From Undaria pinnatifida (lineage: Eukaryota > Sar > Phaeophyceae > Laminariales > Alariaceae), in the NCBI GenBank assembly GCA_012845835.1, contig JABAKD010000009.1, positions 6,909,413 to 6,973,412 on the forward strand: a stretch of DNA of 64,000 bases, in the 5' to 3' direction. This document shows positions 1 through 9,830 of this stretch, piece after piece. The position numbers and the translations under genes were made by a program. The notes below the pieces were generated by a model. That model had not been told where the DNA came from, did no database searches, and was given only the letters and a program-made list of their open reading frames with translations. Positions within the stretch are counted from its first letter, which is position 1. Each line of letters starts with the position of its first letter.

Positions 1-224
1 GAATATCTTAGACGTTGATTTTATCGAACCGCTCAGCGCGCACCGGTTGGCCTTTTTCCACGGAATTCGCTAAATCTGCCACCGGGATCAAACGTCGTTA
101 TTGTGTTGGCTTCGAGATCCTGGCCGGGCACAAGCTTCGTGTTGACCAGAATCTCGCGACGTACCCTTGTAGTCTGCCTTGGTTTAATACGAGTACTTTT
201 TATACCCAAAACCAGGTCTTTGTC
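1..224. other. Unassigned left edge
   Basis: Short open frames occur on both strands, but none has a recognisable domain. The stretch runs into the tandem array on its right and may be part of the same decayed element. Confidence 0.3.
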
Positions 225-960
225 GGGCTGCAGTTGTGCAAGAATTCTGAAGATCACGCAGCCGAGTCGGAGTTGGGCGGCAGAATTTTTTCACTGAACT
301 GCTGTGCGTAGCGGGGTCAGCAGTAGAATCACGCGCCCAAGTAAGAGTCGGACCGCTGAAATCATGGCATCGAGAAATTTCTCGATCCGCTGGGGGAATG
401 ACGCTATACTGCTGTGTCTACCAGTGTCCGTGATGAAATGACACACCCGGGTCGGAGTTGAGCGGCAAAAATCACGAGCCCAAGTCGGAGTCGAGCTACT
501 GATTCTACAATGGAAAACCACGCGCTACTGCTGTGTCTAGTAGTATCCGTGCTGAAATGATGTGCCCAAGTCGGAGTCGAGCGGCAAAAATCACGAGCCC
601 GAGTCGGAGTCGAGCTGCTGATGATGCGATGAAAATCCACGCTTTACTGCTGTGTGTAGCAGTATCCGTGCTGAAATGATGCGCCCGAGTCGAACGGCAA
701 AAATCACGAGTCCGAGTCGTAGTCGAGCTGTTGCTGATACAATGGAAAGTCACGCTTTACTGCCGTGTGTAGCGTGTCCGTGATGAAATGATGGACCCAA
801 GCCGGAGTCGGCAAAAACCACGAGTCCGAGTCGGGTCGTTGCAACCAGGGCCCCGAGGTGTGTCGGGTCGCCGAAGATCACGCGCCCGAGTCGGAATCGG
901 GCCGCTGAGATCAAAGCGCCGAACTGTGTCGCGCTCTTGAAGGTCATGCTGGACTACCGT
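225..960. repeat. Tandem array of ~110-120 bp units
   Basis: A unit carrying a GTGCTGAAATGATG-like block, then CCCGAGTCGGAGTCGAGC and a short ACTGCTGTGT block, recurs at about 430, 549, 669 and 780. Spacing is 119, 120 and 111 bp, and more diverged copies lie on either side. Units are imperfect, which makes overlapping short minus-strand frames with similar peptides (RDFCRST-like); I treat these as a by-product of the repeat. The array lies on the interior side of a Met-tRNA-like primer site at 1236-1249, so it may be the repetitive leader of a minus-strand retroelement. Confidence 0.75.
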
Positions 961-1235
961 GGGTGAACTCCTCAACTGTTGCTGACTCAGCGCCGGGCCC
1001 AATGTTGGGATTGGTTGGGCCAGCTTCGGTCCGTCAAGACGACGAAGAGGGGGCGATTGCCCGATGTGTTGAGGAGAAAAAAATGGTGGTTCGATCGGTG
1101 ATTGCTGGGTAGTTGTAGTCACTGAAAAACCCAGCAGGCCCGGTCCCGCAGAAAAAATGGGCCAAACGAATGTCTCTCGCCTGTGATGAAATCCCCCGCA
1201 GTTTCCCCAGTGCAGTGCGCTAGCATGATACGTCA
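961..1235. other. Unassigned spacer between tandem array and primer-site-like motif
   Basis: No domain is recognised. A minus-strand open frame of 162 codons spans 757-1245, but its peptide is low in recognisable content and overlaps the tandem array, so I do not call a gene. Confidence 0.3.
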
Positions 1236-1249
1236 TGAGGCTCATAACC
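1236..1249 (-). promoter_or_regulatory. Primer-binding-site-like motif (Met tRNA anticodon loop)
   Basis: The plus strand reads GAGGCTCATAACCT, the same block that abuts the 5' LTR of the intact copia element at 18462-18475. Read as tRNA it contains the loop CUCAUAA with a CAU anticodon. Here the resemblance to a tRNA 5' half continues outwards: a D-arm-like GCAGTGCGCTAGC lies about 15 bases upstream. No T-arm follows, so this is not a tRNA gene. I infer a primer site of a copia-type element read leftwards. A matching LTR on the right was not delimited. Confidence 0.4.
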
Positions 1250-1250
1250 T

Positions 1251-1785
1251 ATCAAGAAACTAGTGCACTCTCAGGTGGCCGACCGATGAAGGTCTTCAGG
1301 GGTTGCTCGCAGACTCGTTACGGGACGAACTCGAGCATCACACATGGTGTAGATGATACGTATTTCCGGTGGAATAGGGACGCTCGATGGCCCAACTAAA
1401 GCTTACTGACAGATGAACGGGAAGACGCTCAGATGCGTTTTAGAAGAGAGTGCAGGAGAGGGGGTGCTCCACCTGCTTCCTCGACGTCGAAAGAGCTGTT
1501 AGGTTCCAAACCCATATTTGACCGACGTTTAGATGTCAGCCATGCTCCAAAAGCCTGCAGTAACGGGGCTGTCAGAAAACCTAGGATAGTCCCAAAGCAC
1601 GATCTACCGAGAACCCTCATTCTAGAACCCGCACTACGAGTGGAGGGGCAACAATTCCTTCAGTGAACAGCAGCCATTATACCACTGCTGTATTTGTGCA
1701 GCAGAACCTTGTACTTGATATCTGGTGACATTTGCCGATACTCTTTGACTACGCAGTTAACGCAGTGTCCCTGACCACTACGAGT
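1251..1785. other. Unassigned; possible degenerate LTR
   Basis: If the motif at 1236-1249 is a primer site, the adjoining sequence should be an LTR, but no second copy exists in the window and the ends are not clear TG/CA. Open frames on both strands around 1430-1670 are complementary shadows without recognisable domains. Confidence 0.25.
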
Positions 1786-3356
1786 ATTATTATAAAAATA
1801 AAACACACTCCAGCTAGCTGCTGTGAGATCGAGGATTTTGTCGAAACTCATCTTGGTAACCTGTGTGTGATACTCCGATCGCGCGTATTACGGGTTGTGT
1901 GTCCTCATTAAGGATATAGGTCGGCGACTCCCCTTGCAACTACAGTGTAGCGATCAGGGTCAACAGGGTGATGTCAGTCAGTCTGTGCGCGAAAACTATA
2001 AAACCCGTTTTTGACGGGGACAAATTCTGACAGCTGTGGAAGTTAACGCATCAATTTATCAAGGGAATCATGTAAGTCGAATAACCGGTGAGGGGAGGGC
2101 GGAGTTTTTAAGGACGTGGGGGCCTGGGTTTGATCAAGGGGCGGGGGGGGGAGGGGGGCGGGGGGGGGGGGGGGGGGGGGGGGGTTGACAATATCTTCAG
2201 ATCGCATAGATGTAGGGGTTTGCTATACGCGTGGTGCTAGCTAGGTCTATCTAGCCGATGGTGCGGGTGGTGGGGAAGGAGGGGGCGTTGGGGAGGGGGG
2301 GTCGAATTGCAGCAGAGGCATGGATGGCTCCAGAAAGATAATGAGTTGATAGCAAGTGCGTGGAAGTGTTTATTACTCTGGCAGATTTGGATGTTAGGTG
2401 GGGCGTTCAAGCAAGAGGGAGCGGGGGAAAAAGAAAAAAAACGGGGGGGGGGGGAGGGTTTTCAAGAGGTTTAGGTCACATAAATTATTGAATATTTTTT
2501 GTGACCTAAACCTGCTAAAAAATCTCCCCCCCGCCCCCCCCCCCCCCCACCCTCTCGCTCTCCCTTACTCAAACGCCCCACCGAATATCGAAATCCGCCA
2601 GATTAATAAACACTTCACGCACAGGATATCCCCTCATTATCTTTCGAGAGCCATCCATACCGCTGCTTCCCCCCCTCCCCCCCCCCCCCCCCCTCAACCC
2701 ATCCCAACCCCACCCCATCGAACACTCTACCCTCTCTCTACTCACTGATTGTACGACTTACTCCAGGATATACATGATAAACTGATGTATTATTTCCAAA
2801 ACCGTCACATTTATCCCCTCAAAATAATGTATAGTTTCCAGGCACATATTCGAGCTGCCCCACACGCCCCCCCCCCGCCCCAACCCCCCCCCCCTCAATA
2901 ATAAACTGGCGATAAAACCGTCAGATTTATCCCCTTGAAAGGATTTATAACTTACATGCACAAATTGCCCCCCCCTTTCCCCCCCCCCCCCCCTCCAAAC
3001 CCGCTCCCTTTTGATCAAAACCAGGCCACCACGTCCTTCAAAACTCCGCCCACCCCCCTCACCGGTTATTCGACTTACAAGATTCACTTGATAAAAGGAT
3101 ACATTTCCCTCCACAGCGGTCATATTTTGCCCCCCGCAGAAACGGGTTATATAGTTTCCGCGCACAGACTGACTAGAATCACCCTGTTGACCCTGATCGC
3201 TACACTGTAGTTGTAAGGGGAGTCGCCCACCTATATCCTTAATGAGGACACACAACTCGTAATGCGCGCGATCGGAGTATCACACACAGCTTGCAAAGAT
3301 GAGTTTCGACGAAATCTTCGATCTCACAGCTAGCTGGAGTATATTTTCATTTTTTA
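1786..3356. repeat. GTR foldback copy (long inverted repeat with poly-G/poly-C tracts)
   Basis: This is the best-formed copy of the dispersed GTR family. The left arm starts with TATAAAAATAAAACACACTC and the block GTGAGATCGAGGATTTTGTC. The right arm is its inverse and ends with GATCTCACAGC...TGGAGTATATTTTC. The dyad centre is near 2490, where AGGTTTAGGTCACA faces TGTGACCTAAACCT. Both arms carry the same ordered blocks (CGCGCGTATTAC, GGTCGGCGACTCCCCTT, GGGTCAACAGGGTGATGT, TTTGATCAA) separated by G-runs on the left and C-runs on the right. The arms are about 700 and 860 bp, so they differ by indels. No protein is recognisable. A foldback DNA element is one reading; two head-to-head insertions is another. 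Confidence 0.7.
2160..2184 (+). repeat. Uninterrupted run of 25 G
   Basis: A pure G tract within a longer G-rich stretch beginning near 2138. Runs like this occur at equivalent places in every fuller GTR copy. It could form quadruplex structure and is prone to length error. Confidence 0.9.
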
Positions 3357-4160
3357 TAAAATATAAAAATACACTCCATCTGTGAGATCGAAGATTTAGT
3401 CGAAACTCATCGTTGCACGCTTGTGTGTGATACTCCGCCCGCGCGTATTACGCATATATGTAGTATATAGGGGTTTGCTATACGCGCGGTGCTAGGCGAT
3501 CGTGCGGGTGGTGGGGAAGGGGGGGCGTTGGGGGGGGAGGAGGGGGGGGGAATGAAAGCTGCGTCACGGATGGCTAGAAATATAATGACGTGAAATTAAT
3601 TGCGTAGAAGTGTTACTTACTCTCGATTGTAGGTGGGGCGTTTGAACAGAAGGGCGGGAAAAAAAAAAAAGCGGCGGGGGGGGGGCGGATGAATTGCTAC
3701 GGTATGGATGGCTAGAAGATAATAAGGTGATATCAGCTGGCTGGTAGTGTTCACTACTATCAAGCAGGTTTTTATTTTAGGTGGGGCGTTTGAACAAGAG
3801 GGACCGGGGGCGCAGGGGGGGGGCGGGCGGGACATTTCAATTTGTGCGCGGAAACTATAAATCCTTAAAGGGGACATACCTCACTGTTTTAGCAAGAAGA
3901 CATCCATTTCAAGGTCTATATTTTTACCTGCCTGGTATTGTTTATTTTTCTAGAAGATTTGATGTTAGAGGTACAGAAAGATAATAAGGTGACATCAGCC
4001 GGCTGGAAGTGTTTACTATTCTGGCAGATTTTGATTTTAGGTGAGGCGTTTAAATAAGAGGGATCGGGGGGGGGAGGGGGGGAGGACGGGACACTTCAAT
4101 ATGTGCGCGGAAACTTTAAATCCTTGAAGGGACAAATCTGACGATTGTAGCAAGAAGACA
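3357..4160 (+). repeat. GTR copy, plus orientation, with internal duplications
   Basis: It begins with AAAATACACTCC and GTGAGATCGAAGATTTAGTC, directly facing the end of the preceding copy, so an extra palindrome spans about 3260-3450. After CGCGCGTATTACG the sequence jumps to a distal GTR block (GGTGCTAGGCGATCGTGCGG). A unit with GATAATAAGGTGATATCAG and TAGGTGGGGCGTTTGAACA-like text then repeats about three times, each with its own G-run. No coding content is seen. Confidence 0.7.
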
Positions 4161-4344
4161 CCCCTCTACATCACCGGCTTGGTATTGTTTATTATTGTAG
4201 AAGATTGTATGTTAGATGTGGTATGTAACGCAATACTTAGGTGTGGTAAGAACGTGTTAAAGCTTCATAATTTGTTGTTGTTCATGGATCGCAAGATAGA
4301 TAGAATATACAATCATGTAGTTGTGTTACCATCATTTTCTGACA
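4161..4344. other. Unassigned
   Basis: AT-richer sequence following the GTR copy, with no recognised element or gene. Confidence 0.3.
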
Positions 4345-4600
4345 TCATCGCTAATTATATGAAAGAGGTACATATTACAAAATGCAACAGGCGAGGAGAT
4401 GTTGTCATGCAATGTCACCACCATTGAGTACGAGTGGGGGAATTGCGAATCGGCAGTGTGTTGAAAGGAACGCTTGGTGTACCCGCGCTCAACTACGTTA
4501 CTTCGTTAGTCATACTTCGTTTGGCATAGGTTGGGAGGCGATCATGCAGACGGTATGTACGAAATACCCTACGCAATAGGTTGGTATTGTCGTCTTCCGC
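4345..4600 (+). repeat. Dispersed repeat, paralogous to ~25945-26185 (inverted)
   Basis: Blocks GTCATGCAATG, CTCAACT-ACGTTACTTCGTT and GGGAGGCGATCATG, in the same order, recur in inverse orientation at about 25945-26185. The small frames in both copies share peptide scraps such as MQQA, HAM and CTRAQLRYF/CTLNFTLLR, but with indels. This could be decayed coding sequence of an unknown element; no family is recognised. Confidence 0.55.
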
Positions 4601-4954
4601 AATTTTGACATATATATATGTATCTGCCTGTACTTCTTTTTCACATTATTACTGGGTCAAATGCACGATTTTACGCCCATGATTCTCACCGTGCCGATGT
4701 GGGGCTCTGAGGTTGCCAATTCTAAGACAGAGATACATCTTACAAATAAATACAGTATTATATGGCATTGCCACCCCGACGAGCAACTCTGTAGGCTACG
4801 TGCTACTACTGCTGTAGCACTGCAGCAAGTGCTAGCATGGAGTTGTACAACCGCTACTGAACATTTATAATGACAATAATAGGCTGATGTCACTTATCTA
4901 TTAACAGTATCGTGCCCGTTTCAAAGGCCAAGGAACGCAGAATGGCCTGGGCAG
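4601..4954. other. Unassigned
   Basis: Contains a short TATATATA stretch near 4610. The overlapping open frames have no recognisable domain. Confidence 0.3.
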
Positions 4955-5130
4955 TACAGACTTGTTGTTGTTGTTGTTGTTGGTGTTGTTGTTGTCCTCA
5001 AATTAACTCGCATTGTCAAGTCCGTGGTCACGGGACAGGCTCCAGTCACAACTTTGCGTGGAAGAAAGTCCCAGTGAAAAAGAAGCCAGTAATAGTAGTA
5101 CGCGCACATCTCATAGCTGAAGCAAGCTCC
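4955..5130 (+). repeat. TTG/GTGGTCAC dispersed repeat, plus copy
   Basis: A (TTG)n run is followed by AACTCGCATTGTCAAGTCCG and TGGTCACGGGACAGGCTCCA. The same order occurs at 22121-22265 and 46660-46815, and in inverse orientation at about 11490-11645. The family is about 150-180 bp, non-coding, and of unknown class. Confidence 0.65.
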
Positions 5131-6504
5131 CTCCTTTATATTGATCTGGATCCATCTATACCGAGCCGAGGGTTGTAGCAGTGCTGCCCCCCGCGGCTCG
5201 TGCTGAGTTCAGGAGTTAAGGCGTGGTGCTGTGCGCTGCGCTCGTCCTCGTGAAGACGCCGTAAAGCCATACATCCGCCGGACAAAGAAATGTAAATGAA
5301 ATAAGAAGTCACAGCGTACGTATGTGCCAGGCCCATGCGGTAGGGGGGTCGCTTTTGGGATCTTTTTTTCCAGTCGCTCGTTTTGTCACTCGCGCGAGTG
5401 ACTCCCATGTACTTTTTTGCGGTTTGAAGATTCCGCGTGCTTCTTTAATCTTTGCGGTGTGAATCTGGAATGGCGTTGTTTTGAAGCTGTGCAGAACCGG
5501 CACAACACAAAAAATATACCTGGTATACGATGATTTGGGCCGTGAAATCAGGATTTTGTGGGTCCTTGATGAAATATCTGGTCTTCGTGTTGCGGATATG
5601 ATGGACGTCATACTTCTTGCTAGCAGCGATTAGAAAATACTCCGGAGTATTAAAGATATTGGTCGTTTCGTTGAACCTCAAGGAATGTTGACACCGAGAA
5701 TCAGCGTCATCCACTGTGCAGATTTTTCGGACTTTGGCATAGACTTCAAATGAATGACAATATCCCGAAAGCCTAAGTGACGGTATTTAAGGGACATGGC
5801 TTTTTTTCTCGACGAACGTTTGTTTGTAAATGCGCTGTAGGTTCGGGTACACTGTTCTAAAATATGGGCGCTCCTAATATGTCGATTCGGCTGCAAAAGC
5901 GTCGATTGAGTGATCGTCTGTTTTACTGCCAGACCAGCTTGACATTATTGTGTAATATTACGTGATACTGAGTTGGGAGTTGGACCTTACCCGGCCTTTG
6001 CACGAAAGGTGCACCAGACGCACGGTATCTGTGGCTGACGCCGCCCGCTCAATGAAGCGAGTCCAAGCCCTTGCTACAAGCGGCAGCATGCAGCAGCCAT
6101 TACTAGACTAGACTATATGTTTGTGTTTTTGATGTTTTTGCCACCTTACTTAGCTGTTCATGGCTACTATGTTGAGTCTTACGGTGCGGTTCGGAAATAC
6201 ATACATAGACTATGTTTCGTGTGTGTTTGAGCATCCTTCGGAGCGGTTCGGTGCGGTTGTCCAAAACGCGAAATCTCCTGGTCTGGTGGTGCTGTGCGAC
6301 ACCAACTAAACTGAGGCGCACCACACCGCGCCATAAGGAGAAACTGCAACCCCTAAAAGCCTATGGTTTACTCCTACTGCCGTGTTTGCCTCCGTCCGAA
6401 AGTGCCGCCCACAGACACGCCCGACGTTCACCACCTCGAAATTACTCGTTTGGAGGAACGTTGGTGGGCAGGAGCTGGTGCTGCAGAGTCTAGCGCATCA
6501 CCAT
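5131..6504. other. Unassigned spacer
   Basis: Many small frames on both strands, none with a recognisable domain, signal or splice pattern I would defend. I see no repeat shared with the rest of the window. Confidence 0.3.
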
Positions 6505-6604
6505 TTCATCCTCTCGAGGTGTTGGAAAGCTTGGACGATATTAAGAGGCACACCTTCATCCTCTCGAGGTGTTGGAAAGCTTGGACGATATTAAGAGGCA
6601 CACC
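6505..6604. repeat. Perfect 50-bp tandem duplication
   Basis: The unit beginning TTCATCCTCTCGAGGTGTTG and ending AAGAGGCACACC occurs twice back to back (6505-6554 and 6555-6604) with no difference, so the duplication is recent. Confidence 0.95.
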
Positions 6605-7085
6605 AAGTGAGTGTATTGTTAAAATTTGCGGCCTTCGCTTAGTTAGAACCATGTACAATCCACATGAAAGTTGCATCTATAACAATAGTAGTAGTAGATA
6701 CAATACATACAGAGCATAGACTATATGTGTTATCTTGCGGGTCTGCTTCTGAATCATCTCACGGCGGGATTGTGTATTTCCCGTTGTTCCCCGGTATGGC
6801 TATGTACCGTTTTCCCTGCTTTTCTGTCCACGAACAAAAAGAAATATCTGTCTTTCTGAGCTCGGGAGGCTCCCTCCTCGCAGCCTGCGCATCTCCACCA
6901 GCTCGAGACAACCAGACGCGGGACCGGTTACCCTCCTTCTTCCTACCACCCGTCTACGCTCTACAGGCTAGCTCTCACCGGAGGCCGCGTCGCGCTCGCC
7001 CGCGATGACGACTCGAAGCCGGGGCGCTGCAGTAAAATAAATGCGTGCCATCTCTGGCTGATCTAATCTCAACCAAGTAGAAACA
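6605..7085. other. Unassigned spacer
   Basis: No gene or repeat recognised. A 114-codon frame at 6664-7008 has no identifiable domain. Confidence 0.3.
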
Positions 7086-8300
7086 AAAGCACAACCTATG
7101 ATATCACGTCATTATCTTTCTGACCATCCATGACGTAGTTTTCAATTCTTCCTTCCCCCCCCCCCCCCCCCCCCCCCCTCCAACGCCCCCTCTTTTCCAA
7201 CCACCCGCACGATCGCCTAGACCTAGCACCACGCGTATAACAAGCTGCTACATATCTTTGATCTCACAGCCGAAGTGTATTTGAATATTATTTGGGACCT
7301 AAACCTCCTAAAAAATCCCCCCCCCCCTCCCCCCCCCCTCTTGCTCTCCCTTACTCAAACGCCCCACCAAACATCGAAATCCGCCAGATTACTAAACACT
7401 TCACGCACAGGATATCACCTCATTATCTTTCGAGGGCCATCCATGCCGCTGCCCCCCCCCCCCCCCCCCCCCGCCCCGAACGCCCCCTTCTTCCCCGTCA
7501 CCCGCACCATCGCCTAGACCTAGCACCACACGTATAACAAACCCCTCACCTAAAGCCCTTCCTTCCCCCCCCCCCCCCCCCCCCGGCCCCCCCACGCCCC
7601 CCCCACCCGGCCCCCCCCCGCCCCCACCCCCCACCTCCCCCCCCCCCCCTCCCCAACCCATCCCAACCCCACCCCCTCGAACACTCCACCCTCTCTTTAC
7701 TCACTGATTGTACGACTTACCCCAGGATATACATGATAAGCTGATGCATTACTTCCAAAACCGTCACATTTATCCCCTCAAAATAATGTATAGTTTCCAC
7801 GCACATATTGAGCTGCCCCTCCCCCCCCCCGCCCCAATAATAAACTGGTGCCAAAACCGTCAGATTTATCCCCTTGATTGAGAAGATGTATAGCTTACAT
7901 GCACAAATTGCCCCCCCTTTCCCCCCCCCCCCTCCAAACCCGCTCGCTTTTGATCAAAACCAGGCCCCCACGTCCTTCAAAACTCCGCCCCCCCCCCCTC
8001 ACCAGTTATTCGACTTACAAGATTCACTTGATAAAAGGATACATTTCCCTTCACAACTGTCAGATTTTGTCCCCCTCAGAAACGGGTTTTATAGTTTCCG
8101 CGCACAGACTGACTAAAATCACCCTGTTGACCCTGATAGCTACACTGTAGTTGTAAGGGGAGTCGCCGACCTATATCCTTGATGAGGACACACAACTCGT
8201 AATGCGCGCGATCGGAGTATCACACACAGCTTGCAAAGATGAGTTTCGACAAAATCTTCGATCTCACAGCTTGAGTGTAGTTTCATTTTTATAATATATA
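7086..8300 (-). repeat. GTR copy, minus orientation, the longest single arm
   Basis: It carries the full set of inverse GTR blocks: ACCCGCACGATCGCCTAGAC twice, TTACTCAAACGCCCCACC, GATTGTACGACTTA, TTTGATCAA, AGGGGAGTCGCCGAC, GATCGGAGTATCACACACAG and GATCTCACAGC. An internal duplication repeats the GACCTAGCACCAC and GATCTCACAGC blocks near 7230-7280 and 7515. C-runs of up to 24 bases (7155-7178) alternate with the blocks. Proline/glycine-rich frames here are products of the homopolymer tracts, not genes. Confidence 0.75.
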
Positions 8301-8445
8301 TACAGAGGCAGGTTTTTCCGGGATTGAATTTTTTAGGTTTTTCCTGAAATGCCGAAGTAATTTCCAGAAAGACCGACATCATTTGTGGAAAAACCGAAAC
8401 ATTTTCGGTAAAAACCAAATTGATACAAGTAGCTTAGACCTACTA
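8301..8445. repeat. Short repeat with CCGAAA/TTTCGG motifs
   Basis: The segment ends AAAAACCGAAACATTTTCGG followed by TAAAAACCAAAT. A similar segment with the same ending order is at about 27355-27468. Both contain a GAAATNCCGAA-like block. It separates two GTR fragments and may be a small insertion. Confidence 0.45.
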
Positions 8446-8580
8446 TTATATAAATTAAAATACACTCCAGCTGTTAGATCGAATATTTTGTCGAAACTCA
8501 TCTTTGCAAGCTGTGTGTGATACTCCGATCGCGCGTATTACGGGTTGTGTGTCCTATAGGTCGGCGACTCCCCTTGCTAT
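8446..8580 (+). repeat. GTR terminal fragment, plus orientation
   Basis: Starts AAAATACACTCCAGCTG and runs through TTTTGTCGAAACTCATC and CGCGCGTATTACGGGTTGTG to GGTCGGCGACTCCCCTTGC, then breaks off. The terminal ~130 bp only. Confidence 0.75.
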
Positions 8581-8760
8581 CATGCGAACATTTTCATCGA
8601 TTATTTCTCTCTTTAACCGGGATCTCCGACGCCAAAAATAAAAACCATCCACTCAGGATCAGAAATCATCGTTATTTCTGGGTTCAGAAATAATCGAGGC
8701 CAGGAATCAGCGGATCTGGTGATTTCTGAGCCCAGAAATAACAGCTCTTCCAACCTCTTA
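8581..8760. repeat. Cluster of inverted TTATTTCTG/CAGAAATAA motifs
   Basis: TTATTTCTGG, CAGAAATAA, CAGAAATCA and GATTTCTGAG occur repeatedly in both orientations between 8665 and 8745. Looser copies of the motif recur at about 9425-9490. It sits between two GTR terminal fragments. Confidence 0.5.
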
Positions 8761-8965
8761 GAACTGGGATTATTATAAAAAGTGAAAGTACACTCCAGCT
8801 GTGAGATCGAAGATTTCGTCGAAACTCATCTTCAGTCTTTGCAAGCTGTATGTGATACTCCGATCGCGCGCATTACGAGTTGTGTGGCCTCATTAAGGAT
8901 ATAGGTCGGCGACTCCCCTTACAACTAACTACAGGTAGTGTAGCTATCAGGGTCAACAGGATGAA
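8761..8965 (+). repeat. GTR terminal fragment, plus orientation
   Basis: Begins AAAGTACACTCCAGCTGTG and runs to GGGTCAACAGGATG before breaking off. It matches the first ~200 bp of other GTR arms with a few small indels. Confidence 0.75.
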
Positions 8966-8984
8966 ACTGGGATTACGTGACGTT

Positions 8985-9050
8985 TGGATAATTTTTTTTT
9001 TCTTTTGTTTTTTTTGCACACTTTCACTTTTCAGCTTCCTACCTCGTACC
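8985..9050 (-). mobile_element. Possible SINE 3'-tail remnant
   Basis: A T-rich run followed by GCACACTTTCACTTTTCAGC matches the tail end of the minus-strand SINE at 21045-21360 (T-run, then GCACACTTTCACTTTCCAGC). The match stops after about 45 bases, so only the 3' end appears to be present. Confidence 0.4.
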
Positions 9051-9594
9051 AAGTATCACATGCCACCACTGCTTATACTGTACCTGGTATGATACTTGTC
9101 TGCTACACACGTCACGCATCACCCACAACAAAGAATCACACACACACCTACAACAGCATTCTGCGCTTGTTGTGTGCGAGACAGAGCTTCATCCTTACAC
9201 AAACGCGACAGCAGCAGCACCACCACCATCGAAACCACCACAGTCAACCACACAGCACCACAGTAGCAGCGCAGCAGAAGAGACAGCAGCAGAGGCGGTG
9301 GTGACCTAACGTCGCCGGCGACAGTGTACGTGCCAGATTTCAAAAATAACGGCAACCGGCAAAAAAACAAGACCTACCAATTCAAAATACAACCACTTTT
9401 CAAAAATCAGAAGCCATAATGGACGCCCCTTATTTCTGATACAGTTATTTCTGGAGCCTCAAAACTCCAAAAATAATCGCCAGAAAAAATCGCTCAATTT
9501 TTTTCCACAATAATAGTAGGTCTTTTGGGATTTTTGTATGTAGCCGAATAGACTATGGGTTCAGGTACGGTATTCAGCAATACGCGGTACATCG
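9051..9594. other. Unassigned spacer
   Basis: Contains a CAG/CAC-rich low-complexity stretch around 9215-9300 and loose TTATTTCTG motifs at 9425-9490. No gene recognised. Confidence 0.3.
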
Positions 9595-9830
9595 TTGTTT
9601 GTTGTTGTTTTTCCCATCTTCTCTTGTCAAAAATCTAGAGTCAGTGGTCATACAAAGGTGCTGGAGCCCTATATTAATAGGAAGATCCGAAAAACAAAAT
9701 GAAATCAAAATTCATACGGGAAATACTACGCTCTTTCCCGCCTAAAACGCACGATACGAAGAAGGCGCACGAGTGAAAAGATCCAATGTGCAAACTGAAC
9801 TCACATGGCCGCGGGTCTCCACTCAACTAA
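9595..9830 (+). repeat. Dispersed repeat; empty-site paralogue of the copia insertion
   Basis: From AATCTAGAGTC through GGTGCTGGAGCCCTATATTA to CTCACATGGCCGCGGGT this copy is continuous. The paralogous copy is split at its TGCTG by the copia element: its left part ends at 11711 and its right part runs from 18894 to about 19050. TGCTG occurs once here (9659-9663) and twice around the element. Confidence 0.85.

Noticed and set aside
225-960. CRISPR-like array
   Set aside because: Units are ~120 bp, contiguous and diverged, with no short identical repeats and unique spacers. The sequence is eukaryotic.
757-1245. 162-codon minus frame as a gene
   Set aside because: It runs into the tandem array and has no recognisable domain.
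1195-1260. tRNA-Met gene
   Set aside because: D-arm-like and anticodon-loop-like sequence is present, but no T-arm or acceptor pairing follows. A retroelement primer site fits better.
7401-7661. Gly-rich minus frame
   Set aside because: Created by poly-C/poly-G tracts of a GTR copy.
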